A DNA stretch of 64,000 bases from Fragum whitleyi (lineage: Eukaryota; Mollusca; Bivalvia; Cardiida; Cardiidae), in contig OX411556.1 in NCBI GenBank assembly GCA_948146395.1, positions 26,112,596 to 26,176,595 on the forward strand. Reading direction: 5' to 3'. Each line of letters starts with the position of its first letter. Position 1 is the stretch's first letter. Position numbers and translations under genes: made by a program. Under the pieces are notes generated by a model, which searched no databases, was not told the DNA's origin, and saw nothing but the letters and a program-made list of their open reading frames with translations. Below, piece after piece: positions 27,201 through 32,066 of this stretch.

Positions 27201-30200
27201 GTAGGATGCTAAAGTTGAGGTATTATGTGTTTTACTCATAAAACATCCAAAAATGGCATCTGTAGGCCTTTTTTAACGATACTTGAATGAACGGTGCTCT
27301 ACAAATAATAGAAGTGTTAGGTGCTGATATATATTAAATGTATATATAACATAGTATTACGTAAATTGAAGTGATGACGCTTTGTCTGAATGTGAAAAAA
27401 TAAAACATTTGTGCAAACATAAACCATATACATTTTATACGAAAAGCTATGGAAAAGATCTGATTTACCTTTCCAATAATTAACTTGAACGTACATAAAT
27501 TCAATATTTACATAAAAAAAAAAAATAAACTTCAGAAACACTACTTCCATGCCAAAAGCGGATACGTGTACATATTGCCGAAGAAATGAGTCAGTATATC
27601 TATAATTAATATGAACTTGGAGTCTGTACAATCAAATGGAAAAAAAAGATAAAAAAAAACATCAGCAAGTTTAACAGTGGCATTGTGTTAGCGTGTCCCA
27701 AGAAAAAATTGAATTAATGTTTTGAAGAAAAAAAATGCATTAATCTTCATACTGATGCCAAGATGAACTTAAGCCTTTTGTCTTTGAAAATCACAGTCTA
27801 CCAAAATTTCATATTTGGAATGGATATGATAATAAAATGATTTGATAAAACACAAAAATAATATATGTTTTAAAGGAGAATACAACACAACCAGCTTTAA
27901 CAAGAACATTTTATGACTTACGCATACGAGGTCCAAATCCATCGCCTGAAACAGTTTAATACCTTTCACTTTGATTTAAGCAGATAAATTATTATTGCGG
28001 CAGAATACCATTAACATGCTGTTCCCGTAGCTTTTCCGTTATACTTTGTAAAAAATCATATACACGTTCTTTTGAAAAGAACAATAACGAAACTGTGTAT
28101 AAGCTATGTAAGGCCAATATTTTTACTTCAATAGCAATTCTTCGAGCTTTTACAAGGGTGTTATTAGAAATTGATGTAACATTTTATCTTTGGTTCCTTT
28201 GTTTTTGCGATTATTCAAATTATAGCTCCCCTCACGAAACGTAGCAGTGACGGGCTAAACTATTGATACGCCACTTAACATGATAGTTATTCATCTCTGT
28301 TTATAAAATTCAGAATATGGCACTTGATTGTTTCAAATGAAACGCGTTTGTTTGCTTTTCGATTTTACGCTGCAAATATAAAGTCAAATTACGTTACGCT
28401 TTATAGCTTCAGTTTGCTGCGACGTCTCTACCTAAGTTATCAAAGAATTTAAAAAAAGCAACATTTAAAATGTATCTTATTTTGTTAGGATTACAATGTG
28501 CCACTTTAACTGGCTTTTAAGTTTTTGGTTTCGGTGACCAGATAGACTCGTATCTCTTAGTTGGTATATTCTATCATAAATACCTCGTGTATTTCTTCTA
28601 TCTAGTTCCCGAAGTAATTCGTCCCGAGTAAAGATTGGCTGAGCAGTGGGATCCATCACCATTTGTCCCGTGGTGTCGTAAAACATACCGCGGTCCATAC
28701 CGTCAAGCATCCGCCGGATGTCGGATATAGGGAAGTCATAAATGCGCATGCCTGAAAGTTAAAATAATTTCATTTTAGCCAACATTTATTGAACACACAT
28801 TTATCGACTATAATAAAAGGATAAAGGAATACTTTGAGGGACAGGACTTTATAAAGGATACATTATGCATAATACAAGAATATTATATATATTCAATGTT
28901 TTAACATCTAGTTTGATTGCCTGTAACTGCCATTGTTCGAACCGTACAGGAGACATGGTCATCAATTCGGACACTAGCTTGTATTAGATGTTTCCTTGGA
29001 ACTTTACAAGTTCAAACCATCGGTGAGCTACTGTCAAATTACTTTTGGAAGCGTGTCAGACTCCAAATCCTTAATAACGGGGTCACTGGTTCGATCCCCG
29101 ACGCCGGCACATATCCTTTCCGACATTTGTCTGCCATTAAAGTGATGGATAAACTTAGGTCTAGCTTCTTTATGTTAGTAAAAGATGTGATGGTAGTAAT
29201 GGTGCGAGTTATACCAGAAAAGCATTGTAAGGTGTGATGCGACTGAAACTTTGATAAAAGCGACGTAAAACTCCATTCAAACGGGCTACTCTTAACAGAG
29301 GCTTACAAAAAACTGCGTAATCAAAATTGGTTTTCTTGAGTAATGAAACCAATTTTTCAGCCAATCAGGATGCACGAGTCTTGGTGAACACAACTAGAAT
29401 TAAATTATTCAGATTTGAGTTACACCGACCGAACGGATGTACCGACCAAGGACGAAATGAAAAAGTGTCATCTTTGAGCTTGACAGATCATTCTTACCTG
29501 GTGGTTTTCCATTGCCGGACATCATATCTGGACCGGGGCCCACACCGGGGTCAATCATGGGTACGAAACCTGGGCCTGGATCTCCTGGCATGGGACCCAA
29601 CAAAGGATCAGGCGGGAGGACACCTGGCCCTATAAACAGTAAGACAATAATGTTAGGCACGGCTTTGGGACGAAATAATGCATATATTTAACTACCATTT
29701 TACTCGACGCTCAAATACATATACACATGGAAATTTTTAGAGGTTGAACTCAGACTCGCACCGTATGAAATATATTAGTACGGGGAAACTAATGGATTGA
29801 AAAACTCCTCATCCAAGGTAATAAAAAAGGCCTTTAAGTAACAATATTTGTTCAAACTTTGTTGACTTGTTCAAGGTTTTCTGTATCGATTGATACAACT
29901 AGTGCCATATTTGAGCTAAAAACGGGCCTTTTCAAAAAATACCGAGAACATCTTCAATATGTATAATTTGACGCTTATCCATGTGCATCCGTGTCCTACC
30001 TAGTGCACATTACATGTAAAACCAACTTTTTGAAATAAATTCGGGACTCAATTTACGTAATGATTTTTTCCATAGTAAATCGAAATTTTTCTACTTAATC
30101 GGACACATACTCCAAGAAAATAAAACACGTAACGCATTTTTAGCTCGGCTGTTTTCCGAAAACAATCCGATGTATTACTATAAAGCCTTGGCGCCGTCGT

Positions 30201-30911
30201 CGTTGTCGTCGTCCTCGTGCAAAATTATTGACATTTGGTGATATCTCTGGTTCTACTGAAGGCATTCGCTTGAAACTTGGCACACATGTTCACCATCAAA
30301 AGAGCAACATATTCTATCGAGGGGATACCTCTAGATGCATTCCGTGCAAATAATGCCCTTTTTCGACATAGATTATTCTCACCTTCCAGCACTCAACGGC
30401 CGAGCGAAGGCACCCGTAGGCGTTGCTCTTGCTTATGTAAATGAACTAGTAAGATTGAGTATTATACTTTTCATTAATATAGAATTGAAATAAATGAGTC
30501 GTAAAACATTAAAAAAAGAAACGTGAACCGTAACGTGGAAAAAGGCAATCTGAGAACTCCTTCAAATGAATATTTGAAAAAGAGATTTGATCCAGCAGAG
30601 GTTAACCAAATTTCCGAATTCAAAGATTGCTTCACGGAAAGATGGAATAAACAGTCTTTATTCAGGAAATCAGCCAAATGCGAAAAGTTTCGATTCTAGT
30701 CAGACTACGCGGATCGCGCAGTCTGACTAGGGTTGATACTTTACGAGCGAGTTAGATGGTTCTTTTTCGCCTGACGAGTCATACTTTTACCTCCCATAAG
30801 ATTGTTCAGAACATTCTCTGCACCCATTGGATCAACGAAACCTGGACTAGGTTGGGCCTGACATAGGACGGATAGTCCAAGGAAAAATACGAGACAGGAT
30901 AACATGTTCAT
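56..30911 (-). CDS. Modular secreted repeat protein, 25 exons, 3' end outside window
   Basis: Gene-level entry; exons are listed separately. Joining them gives an open frame of about 1602 residues with no internal stop, starting at ATG 30911 and still open at 56. Layout: signal peptide, Pro/Gly linker, 17 copies of a 52-61-residue module in two blocks (1+10, then 6), with Gly/Ser/Asp-rich exons between the blocks. All junctions are phase 1. The module core reads M(L/I)xG, then YNYxG, then TLS or TLT, then a Leu-rich helix-like stretch. The protein after the signal peptide is cysteine-free, so it cannot be a disulfide-built ECM module such as EGF or VWC. Family not recognised. An extracellular structural role is inferred from signal peptide, repetition and composition. 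Alternative: a scaffold made by many exon duplications that is alternatively spliced. Confidence 0.85.
689..853 (-). CDS. Exon 24: module 16
   Basis: 165 nt, phase 1-1. PPSPIAFDLPKVESMLDG, then IRTGNKAYNYLGDEAMPGQ, then TLSMQYLEGEYRKLRP. Differs from exon 25 at 12 of 165 bases by my count; only one changes an amino acid (Val/Ile). Acceptor TTTCAG at 854, donor A|GTAAGA at 688. Confidence 0.88.
998..1145 (-). repeat. tRNA-headed SINE fragment
   Basis: On the minus strand a TAGTTGAATGGTAGG (A-box-like) and AGGTTCGAGCATC (B-box-like) are spaced as in a tRNA promoter, followed by non-tRNA sequence. The head differs from the Asp-type SINE at 53847. Degenerate. Confidence 0.4.
1564..1728 (-). CDS. 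Exon 23: module 15
   Basis: 165 nt, phase 1-1. PASPAAFDYQKVQSMLDG, then MRTGNKAYNYLGDEAMPGQ, then TLSMQYLEGEMRKLQP. Acceptor TTTTCAG at 1729, donor A|GTAAGA at 1563. Very close to exons 24 and 25. Confidence 0.87.
1755..1909. mobile_element. Foldback MITE, TTAA-flanked, copy 1
   Basis: Ends TTAAAGTAGTGGACCC and GGGCCCACTACCTTAA are inverted repeats; the centre holds an inner hairpin (GGTTTCCTAATG / CATTAGGAAACC). Matches the copy at 25354-25519. TTAA ends suggest mobilisation by a piggyBac- or Kolobok-like transposase. It lies in the intron just upstream of exon 23. Confidence 0.7.
2489..2653 (-). CDS. Exon 22: module 14
   Basis: 165 nt, phase 1-1. PDSPIMFDIPKLQSMIDG, then IRTGNKAYNFLGNEALPGQ (YNF in place of YNY), then TLSMQYLEDEMRRLRP. 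The apparent initiator Met at the exon start is a split codon A|TG formed by splicing, not a start. Acceptor CTTCAG at 2654, donor C|GTAAGT at 2488. A MITE begins about 20 bp upstream of the acceptor. Confidence 0.87.
2674..2980 (+). mobile_element. MITE with inner palindrome, copy 1
   Basis: A palindromic part with ends TATAATACGT / ACGTATTATA and an inner arm GAGAATTGAT / ATCAATTCCC, followed by about 160 bp that also match, inverted, the copy at 34165-34482. It begins about 20 bp upstream of the acceptor of exon 22. Confidence 0.65.
2981..3884. other. Intron sequence, nothing identified
   Basis: AT-rich intron of the modular gene between exons 21 and 22. No exon-like segment with splice sites and module motif was seen. 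Confidence 0.5.
3885..4265. mobile_element. Tc1/mariner-like MITE family A copy
   Basis: Degraded ends of the CAGTTAACAACATCGTGAAATTGAC type (here GGTCATGAAATTGATAAAGTGAATG at the left and TTAACTGTA at the right), with the family interior TTACCTCCCTTTAATAA and GAGCGTTTTGGGGTGA. Confidence 0.55.
4540..4712 (-). repeat. tRNA-Asp-type SINE, degenerate
   Basis: Minus strand: GTTGGTAGCGCGTCGGACTG and CTCGATCCCCGACGG followed by the SINE body seen at 53847-54128 (ACTCAT, GGAGGCTAG-like, ACCAGGAATCCAT). Truncated at its 3' end and cut next to the TTAA element at 4724. Confidence 0.6.
4724..5493. mobile_element. TTAA-flanked DNA element, 770 bp, copy 1
   Basis: Starts TTAAGGTGGCAATGAGC and ends CCATTGCTACCTTAA, imperfect inverted repeats with TTAA at both ends. 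Near-identical along its length to 33000-33771. No transposase-sized frame; non-autonomous. Confidence 0.72.
5614..6263. mobile_element. Diverged family A element
   Basis: CAGATAACGACATTGTGTAGTTGACAAAGTG-like start, interior GGTTTGAGTGAGAGG, weak right end. Longer than the typical copy, so it may hold a further insertion. Confidence 0.3.
6291..6526. mobile_element. MITE family B copy
   Basis: Inverted ends GAGCATGTGCAAGACATTTCC and GGAAATGTCATGCACAAGCTC, then ACAATTTCAAAT / ATTTCAAATTGT. The centre carries GACTCTGACCAG and an inverted GTCTGACCAGAG. About 236 bp. Confidence 0.72.
6557..6721 (-). CDS. Exon 21: module 13
   Basis: 165 nt, phase 1-1. PSEPIQFTLPKLESMMNG, then IRTGNKAYNYLGDEAMPGQ, then TLSIQYLEGEYNKLRP. 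Acceptor TTTTCAG at 6722, donor A|GTAAGC at 6556. An MITE (6291-6526) lies 30 bp past the donor. Confidence 0.87.
6795..7305. mobile_element. Family A element in inverted orientation, degraded
   Basis: Contains the family interior in reverse (CACCTCGATCAAAATCATTC, CATTCATTCCAAACACTAAC, ATTACCTCCCCTTAATTTCATTC). Ends are not preserved. Confidence 0.4.
7470..8048. mobile_element. TA-flanked MITE, 579 bp
   Basis: Terminal inverted repeats of about 27 bp: CACTACTCAAAAGTTCTAAG and the reverse CTTAGGAGTTTTGAGGAGTG, both next to GCGGCCAC / GTGGCCGC, flanked by TA on each side as in Tc1/mariner insertions. The inner stretch CCCCACCCACCAATGTTAAC recurs near 36893. Confidence 0.75.
8410..8640. mobile_element. 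MITE family C copy
   Basis: AGAGGATACTCGTTTGTTTCAG start, inverted pair GAACAACAAAAGCTATATTTTC / AAATAGCTTTTGTTGTTC around a short loop, then the family tail GCAAAAATGAGACAAAATGTG. Confidence 0.6.
8679..8834 (-). CDS. Exon 20: module 12, first of the second block
   Basis: 156 nt, phase 1-1, the shortest module. PDTFTIPKIQSMLDGMRSRN, then KVYNYMGNEAGPGE, then TLSEQYLEGELIRLQP. It has the second subfamily signature (GNxxYNYxGxEAxPG and QYLEGE) but Arg where later copies have Thr-Gly. Acceptor TTTAG at 8835, donor T|GTAAGT at 8678. A MITE half lies about 40 bp past the donor. Confidence 0.84.
8970..9065 (-). repeat. SINE fragment
   Basis: Minus-strand remnant of the Asp-type SINE: GATCAATTCCCGACGGCGACATCC and the ACCTATTTG-type body. 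Only the B-box half of the head survives. Confidence 0.45.
9805..9837 (-). CDS. Exon 19: 33-nt micro-exon
   Basis: Acceptor TTACAG at 9838-9839, donor A|GTAAGT at 9804, phase 1-1. Codes for SPDFMPDLPL between split codons. It is the first exon ending in A instead of G, and gives an Asn junction codon with exon 20. The resemblance of SPDFMPDLP to exon 18 VDINPLP suggests a pair. Confidence 0.6.
   Translation of the reverse strand, partial: VARTLCQICL
10222..10657. mobile_element. MITE family A copy
   Basis: Left end TTAACAACATCGTGAAATTG, right end TCAATTTTACGATG followed by ATTAACCGTA. Interior TTACCTCCCTTTAATAAGAT and GGAGTGAGTGTTTGGAATG. Confidence 0.7.
11260..11295 (-). CDS. Exon 18: 36-nt micro-exon
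   Basis: Acceptor TTTCAG at 11296-11297, donor CAG|GTACGT at 11259, phase 1-1. Codes for SSVVDINPLPA after a Gly split codon. Supported by both consensus splice sites and by frame continuity with exons 17 and 19. Confidence 0.6.
11625..11875. mobile_element. MITE family B copy with long perfect ends
   Basis: Ends GATAATTGAGCCAGTGCGTG and the inverted CACGCACTGGCTCAATTATC match over 20 bp, longer than other copies, followed by ACATTTCCAACAATTTC. The centre has GACTCTGGCCAG and GTCTGACCAG. Confidence 0.75.
11936..12345. mobile_element. MITE family C copy, palindrome plus conserved tail
   Basis: Palindromic front (GAACAACAAAAGCTATATTTTC, CACGAGTGGTGGAGCCACGAGTG loop, then the inverse) followed by about 230 bp also found near 54735-54945, including TATGCAACGTTCATT and CGCCCCGCATAGATG. 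Confidence 0.65.
12581..12655. repeat. Near-perfect hairpin
   Basis: GAAACAGTTGTAACTCCCTATA and its inverse separated by a few bases, extended by GCTCGGCGTG / CGCGCTGAGC. About 30-bp arms. Confidence 0.65.
12808..13272 (-). CDS. Exon 17: 155-residue Gly/Ser/Asp/Pro-rich exon
   Basis: 465 nt, phase 1-1, acceptor CTCTGCAG at 13273, consensus donor CAG|GTGAGT at 12807. It contains two copies of a repeat of about 20 residues (GTIDSPNVIGSGNSNQGTG and GTVDAPNIIDNRNSNRGSG), then Gly/Ser/Met-rich sequence ending in PGSDMQPG. Low complexity, acidic, no Cys. Together with exon 16 it forms a spacer of over 500 residues between the two module blocks. Confidence 0.84.
13297..13708. mobile_element. MITE family A copy
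   Basis: AAACAACATCGTGAAATTGACAAGG at the left and AATTTCACGATGTAACAAAC at the right. It begins about 25 bp upstream of the acceptor of exon 17. Confidence 0.7.
14172..15287 (-). CDS. Exon 16: 372-residue Gly/Ser/Asn/Asp-rich exon with RTX-like motifs
   Basis: 1116 nt, phase 1-1, acceptor TCAACAG at 15288, donor CAG|GTTCGT at 14171. First third: Gly/Ser/Met/Pro/Asn-rich (GGSSGSSGNMGQGDQSG). Remainder: irregular repeats of 12-25 residues built on GNDLLxG or GSDxLSG, such as GNDLLSGGTGG, GNDILPGAGG and SGNDLLPGGG. These resemble the GGxGxDxLx nonapeptide of calcium-binding beta-rolls, but spacing is not a strict nine. No Cys and very few aromatic residues. Calcium binding is inference. The opposite strand has a long Pro-rich open frame that is only a shadow. 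Confidence 0.85.
15534..15766. mobile_element. MITE with GGGCCTGTTTTACTAAAC ends, copy 1
   Basis: Ends GGGCCTGTTTTACTAAACAT and TTTAGTAAAACGGGCCT are inverted; centre holds CATTGGAATCGTCTTCGAAAG palindrome. Same family at 33844-34090. Confidence 0.7.
15929..16111 (-). CDS. Exon 15: module 11, last of the first block
   Basis: 183 nt, phase 1-1, the longest module exon. GAEMPVRMGARPDFTLADIQ, then MLRGYEMGNNYNYGGRLAQIGD, then TLSMGQLMLLQQEYENG. Gly replaces Gln after YNY. The donor is GGAG|GTGAAT at 15928; reading through instead would add about ten residues to a stop at 15897, so an isoform ending here is conceivable. It is followed by the large Gly/Ser-rich exon 16. Confidence 0.83.
16112..17873. 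other. Intron between exons 14 and 15, nothing identified
   Basis: AT-rich, with a short TATATA run near 16272. No module motif or exon pattern, no clear inverted-repeat element. Confidence 0.5.
17874..18041 (-). CDS. Exon 14: module 10
   Basis: 168 nt, phase 1-1. GQMMSVPFTLPQVLEMMEG, then MQSGARYNYDGMMAGPGQ (Asp for Gln after YNY), then TTLTLSQLLYLYNQLQSNP. The Tyr-rich end (LLYLYNQ) is unusual. Acceptor TTTTTTAG at 18042, donor CCAG|GTACGT. It has no long open frame of its own and was found from the motif and splice sites. Confidence 0.86.
18255..18350. repeat. Degenerate foldback element
   Basis: GTTTGCAAATTATGCTCCGCTTTGCACG and AAAGCGGGGTATAATTTACAG are inverted, matching the centre of the foldback family of the 40-46 kb region. 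The CAGGATGA outer ends are missing. Confidence 0.4.
18800..18970 (-). CDS. Exon 13: module 9
   Basis: 171 nt, phase 1-1. GPITINSASFTLQQVRTMLNG, then MNRGLRYNYQGLQASEGQ, then TLSRAFLERLLTRLLSQ. The second helix-like part is more hydrophobic than in other copies, with Arg-Ala-Phe replacing MxQ. Acceptor TTACAG at 18971, donor CAAG|GTTTGA. Confidence 0.86.
19563..19730 (-). CDS. Exon 12: module 8
   Basis: 168 nt, phase 1-1. AQSMTSAQFTLEQIERMIDG, then ISLGNSYNYRGNIAKPGE (Arg for Gln after YNY), then TLTMQQLNQLRSRLLAR. Acceptor TTTTCAG at 19731, donor AGAG|GTGTGT. Confidence 0.87.
20175..20611. mobile_element. MITE family A, best-preserved copy
   Basis: Ends CAGTTAAAAGCATCGTGAAA and TTTCACGATGTTGTTAACTG, continuing into TTGACA / TGTCAA, flanked on both sides by TA (20173-20174, 20612-20613). 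The TA duplication points to Tc1/mariner mobilisation. Centre has a second palindrome (AATATCGCAAATTTTGTTCAG / CAACAAAATTTGCAATAT). Confidence 0.8.
20700..20879 (-). CDS. Exon 11: module 7 with longer N-terminal arm
   Basis: 180 nt, phase 1-1, twelve to fifteen nt longer than its neighbours because of the arm APGLQGTFRTSQ. Then FTLDKINSMIEGMNRG, YNYQGNIASAGE, and LTMEQLTELRSKAQEK. Leu-Arg replaces the usual Pro-Thr before LTM. Acceptor TTTCAG at 20880, donor AAAG|GTTTGA. A 437-bp MITE (20175-20611) sits 89 bp past the donor. Confidence 0.86.
21436..21603 (-). CDS. Exon 10: module 6
   Basis: 168 nt, phase 1-1. DTPTKSSSFTLEQVEAMISG, then TRDGRVFNYQGNFASAGE (Phe for the first Tyr, as in exon 7), then TLSMDQLERLRTQLRQT. 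Exons 7 and 10 share the FNYQGN core and are probably sister duplicates. Acceptor ACTAG at 21604, donor CAG|GTTTCA. Confidence 0.87.
21940..22104 (-). CDS. Exon 9: module 5
   Basis: 165 nt, phase 1-1. DAKPSSPFTLSLVLSMLEG, then MQQGNRYNYQGKLASAGE, then TLTVQQLERLRSQLRTS. A textbook module copy. Acceptor GATAG at 22105, donor TCAG|GTTATA. Confidence 0.87.
22262..22286. repeat. (AT)n microsatellite
   Basis: TATATATATATATATATATA run in the intron between exons 8 and 9. Confidence 0.8.
22497..22661 (-). CDS. Exon 8: module 4
   Basis: 165 nt, phase 1-1. APEELPNFSLAQIENML leads into GIRAGRSYNYQGVISSPGE and TITMNQLIELRTKLRQT. Val-Ile-Ser-Ser replaces the usual xxA before the PG step. Acceptor TCTCCAG at 22662, donor CAG|GTTTGA. 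The open frame upstream of the acceptor (to 22740) is intronic. Confidence 0.86.
22826..24068. mobile_element. Inactive DNA transposon, 1.24 kb, unclassified
   Basis: Terminal repeats CTGCCGAACTAAAGTTAAGG (left) and, inverted, CTGCAGAACAAAAGTTAAGG, both running into GCC and flanked by TATA. Inside are only short frames on both strands, interrupted by stops, so any transposase is decayed. It fills the intron between exons 7 and 8. Confidence 0.6.
24213..24377 (-). CDS. Exon 7: module 3
   Basis: 165 nt, phase 1-1. FTLEQVQNMIRGTQDG precedes the core, where the first Tyr is Phe (AFNYQGNLARPGQ), followed by TLSMDQLNQLLAMLRPK. Acceptor TTTTCAG at 24378, donor AAAAG|GTTTGC. The upstream intron carries a 1.2-kb inactive DNA transposon on its other side (22826-24068, intron between exons 7 and 8). 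Confidence 0.85.
24840..25007 (-). CDS. Exon 6: module 2
   Basis: 168 nt, phase 1-1, acceptor TTTAG at 25008, donor CCTG|GTATAT. Opens with AGGTVTIEFTRPEVERM, then the YNYQG core in KRYNYQGKEASSGE, then TLTMEQLDQLMAQF. The position before the core has RAGM in place of IxG/LDG. It is the first typical module and starts the ten-module block with the YNYQG subfamily signature. Confidence 0.85.
25354..25519. mobile_element. Foldback MITE, TTAA-flanked, copy 2
   Basis: TTAAAGGTAGTGGAACCGTA and the inverse TTACGGGTCCACTACCTTAA with the same inner GTTTCCTAATG hairpin as 1755-1909. Confidence 0.72.
25571..25600 (-). CDS. Exon 5: 30-nt micro-exon
   Basis: Strong polypyrimidine tract and TTTCAG acceptor at 25601-25602, donor GAG|GTAACG at 25570. 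Codes for ERPEQPSGG, a short Pro/Gly spacer. Phase 1-1, 30 nt. It lies just downstream (in gene order) of a MITE at 25354-25519 that is in the following intron. Confidence 0.62.
25931..26176. mobile_element. MITE family B copy
   Basis: ATGAGCATGTGTGTGACATTTCC at the left and TCACGCAAAGGCTCAT at the right, ACAATTTGAAATG next to the end, GGTCAGACTG and GTTGGCCAGAG in the centre. Confidence 0.68.
26385..26445 (+). repeat. Short tandem duplication
   Basis: ATTGGTCAGAACATCTTTTT-GGAGA occurs twice in a row. Confidence 0.6.
26529..26964. mobile_element. MITE family A copy
   Basis: ATTACATTGTGAAATTGACAT at the left, CCCCGATGTTATTAACTG at the right, TA after the end. Confidence 0.6.
27922..27945 (-). 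CDS. Exon 4: 24-nt micro-exon
   Basis: Acceptor TTTCAG at 27946-27947 and a consensus donor C|GTAAGT at 27921 bracket 24 nt coding DGFGPRM plus split codons. The phase (1-1) keeps the frame between exons 3 and 5. The split codon with exon 5 becomes CGT (Arg). Such a short exon can only be called from its splice sites and phase, so confidence is moderate. Confidence 0.62.
28584..28751 (-). CDS. Exon 3: divergent first copy of the module
   Basis: 168 nt, phase 1-1. It aligns to the module: ISDIRRMLDGMDRGMFYD, then a longer loop, then IFTRDELLRELDRR where other copies have TLSMxQLxxLxxxL. The usual YNYxG is replaced by YDTTG, and the loop carries extra Met/Asp/Pro. The donor (GAG|GTATTT at 28583) is weaker than others; reading through would give a 32-residue tail and a stop, a possible short isoform. 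The phase match with exon 4 favours splicing. Confidence 0.75.
28918..29281 (+). repeat. SINE, diverged or compound
   Basis: GTGTCAGACTCCAAATCCTT, CACTGGTTCGATCCCCGACG and the SINE body (GATGTGATGGTAGTAATGG, AGTTATACCAGAAAAGCATTG, GCGACGTAAAACTCCATTCA). The head is tRNA-like; the part upstream of 29040 is unclear. Confidence 0.5.
29498..29629 (-). CDS. Exon 2: Pro/Gly-rich linker
   Basis: 132 nt, phase 1 at both ends, acceptor TATAG at 29630, donor CAG|GTAAGA at 29497. The 44 residues are rich in PG, PP and DPG steps (for example GPMPGDPGPGFVPMIDPG) and have no Cys or aromatic residues except one Phe. This looks like a flexible, disordered spacer. It follows the same GF/VDP flavour as the mature N-terminus in exon 1. 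Confidence 0.82.
30170..30430. repeat. Interspersed repeat fragment
   Basis: A GTCGTCGTTGTCGTCGTC run followed by GATATCTCTGGTTCTACTG and GCTTGAAACTTGGCACACAT, wording typical of dispersed repeats in mollusc genomes; nothing coding. Confidence 0.35.
30791..30911 (-). CDS. Exon 1: signal peptide and mature N-terminus
   Basis: ATG at 30911 opens a 40-residue stretch beginning MNMLSCLVFFLGLSVLCQAQ: short polar start, a hydrophobic core (LVFFLGLSVL) and a likely cleavage site after CQA. A second in-frame ATG lies at 30905. The mature start is QPSPGFVDPMGAENVLNNLMG. The donor is GAG|GTAAAA at 30790, leaving one base (phase 1). A pyrimidine-rich tract and CAG acceptor (30912-30913) sit directly in front of the ATG, so a non-coding 5' exon must lie upstream. 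Confidence 0.88.
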
Positions 30912-31063
30912 CTGGAAATAAAAAAATATATAGAACAGATTGGATATCGCTTAAAAATAGAGGGCATGAAGTTTGTCGTAATGAGTACACAACTTTCTTA
31001 AGATAAGAGAGAAATGATTTGTGAAATATTCATGAAGTATGGAAAACGAAAAGGTTGTTTTCC

Positions 31064-31177
31064 CTTAACAGTTGCACATAATACTTCCATAATACTTCAT
31101 TATGGAACCTCGGCTAATAATTTGATGGATAATGAGTTCCGAAATGTTATGGAACCTTTACGGGTCCACTACCTTAA
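31064..31177. mobile_element. Foldback MITE, TTAA-flanked, partial copy
   Basis: Right end ACGGGTCCACTACCTTAA as in the copies at 1755 and 25354; left half diverged. Confidence 0.45.
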
Positions 31178-32066
31178 AGAAGAAAAATGCGTCTAAGTCG
31201 ATACTTGGTTGTTAAACGAGCATTATTAGGTGAATATTATTATTAAGTTATTTTCGACGAATTTAGGATGGAACAACTGACACCTTTTTTCATTCACGAA
31301 AATAGTTGACGTTACACCAATTTGAACGATATTTATGTTAAATCTCAGAAATAACACCGAATAATGTACATTATTGCAATAAATGTTCGTTTTGGGTTCG
31401 TTATGGGCATGCGTTTACGGAAAAAACCTGGGCGTGGATTAATCAGTAAAATTACGCGCCGTTAACGCCCGGCATTTCTTTTACTTAAATATCCTTGATC
31501 TTTGGCCTATACAGCTTATCGGTTTCAATGATACTTATCTTTTATCTGCAACATTTGTAAATTTCAAAAATATAAATCAATGTATTTTGTTAATAATACA
31601 TTAAAAGCTCGATTTTAACGAGTATACATATTGATAAATAAAATGCATCTAACATATTCATGGTTAACGTTAATTTATAGCGTAACTTAAGGCGTTGATC
31701 TATTTCCCGCGTTCAATTTTTTAACGTCACGAATTTAAAACGCAATGGCGGTCTAAACAAAAGTGACGGTGCAATGCATGGCCCGATTTAGCAAGCGTTG
31801 TCGTAGGTTTGTGGCTAGATTTTCGCTGAGTAAATACTCTAGCCTTTCTTTTTAGGCAATAATAGCATCAAATCACGTTTTTCGGCTGTTAACATTTGCA
31901 GACCCTCGAAATGCATTAACGTGACCATTTTTCCGGGTCTCTGCAAATGTTAACGCCCTCGAAAACGTGAATTAACCCTATAATGTATTGTGCTTAGACT
32001 TAAAAGGATCTGCAATCAAACAATCAGTAACAAAATTATCTATCATTATTATTCGAGTTCTGAATA
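31178..32066. other. Non-coding, one inverted repeat
   Basis: An inverted pair near 31876-31966 (CACGTTTTTCGGCTGTTAAC, ATTTGCAGACCC and GGGTCTCTGCAAATGTTAAC, CGAAAACGTG) is the only structure seen. Confidence 0.5.
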
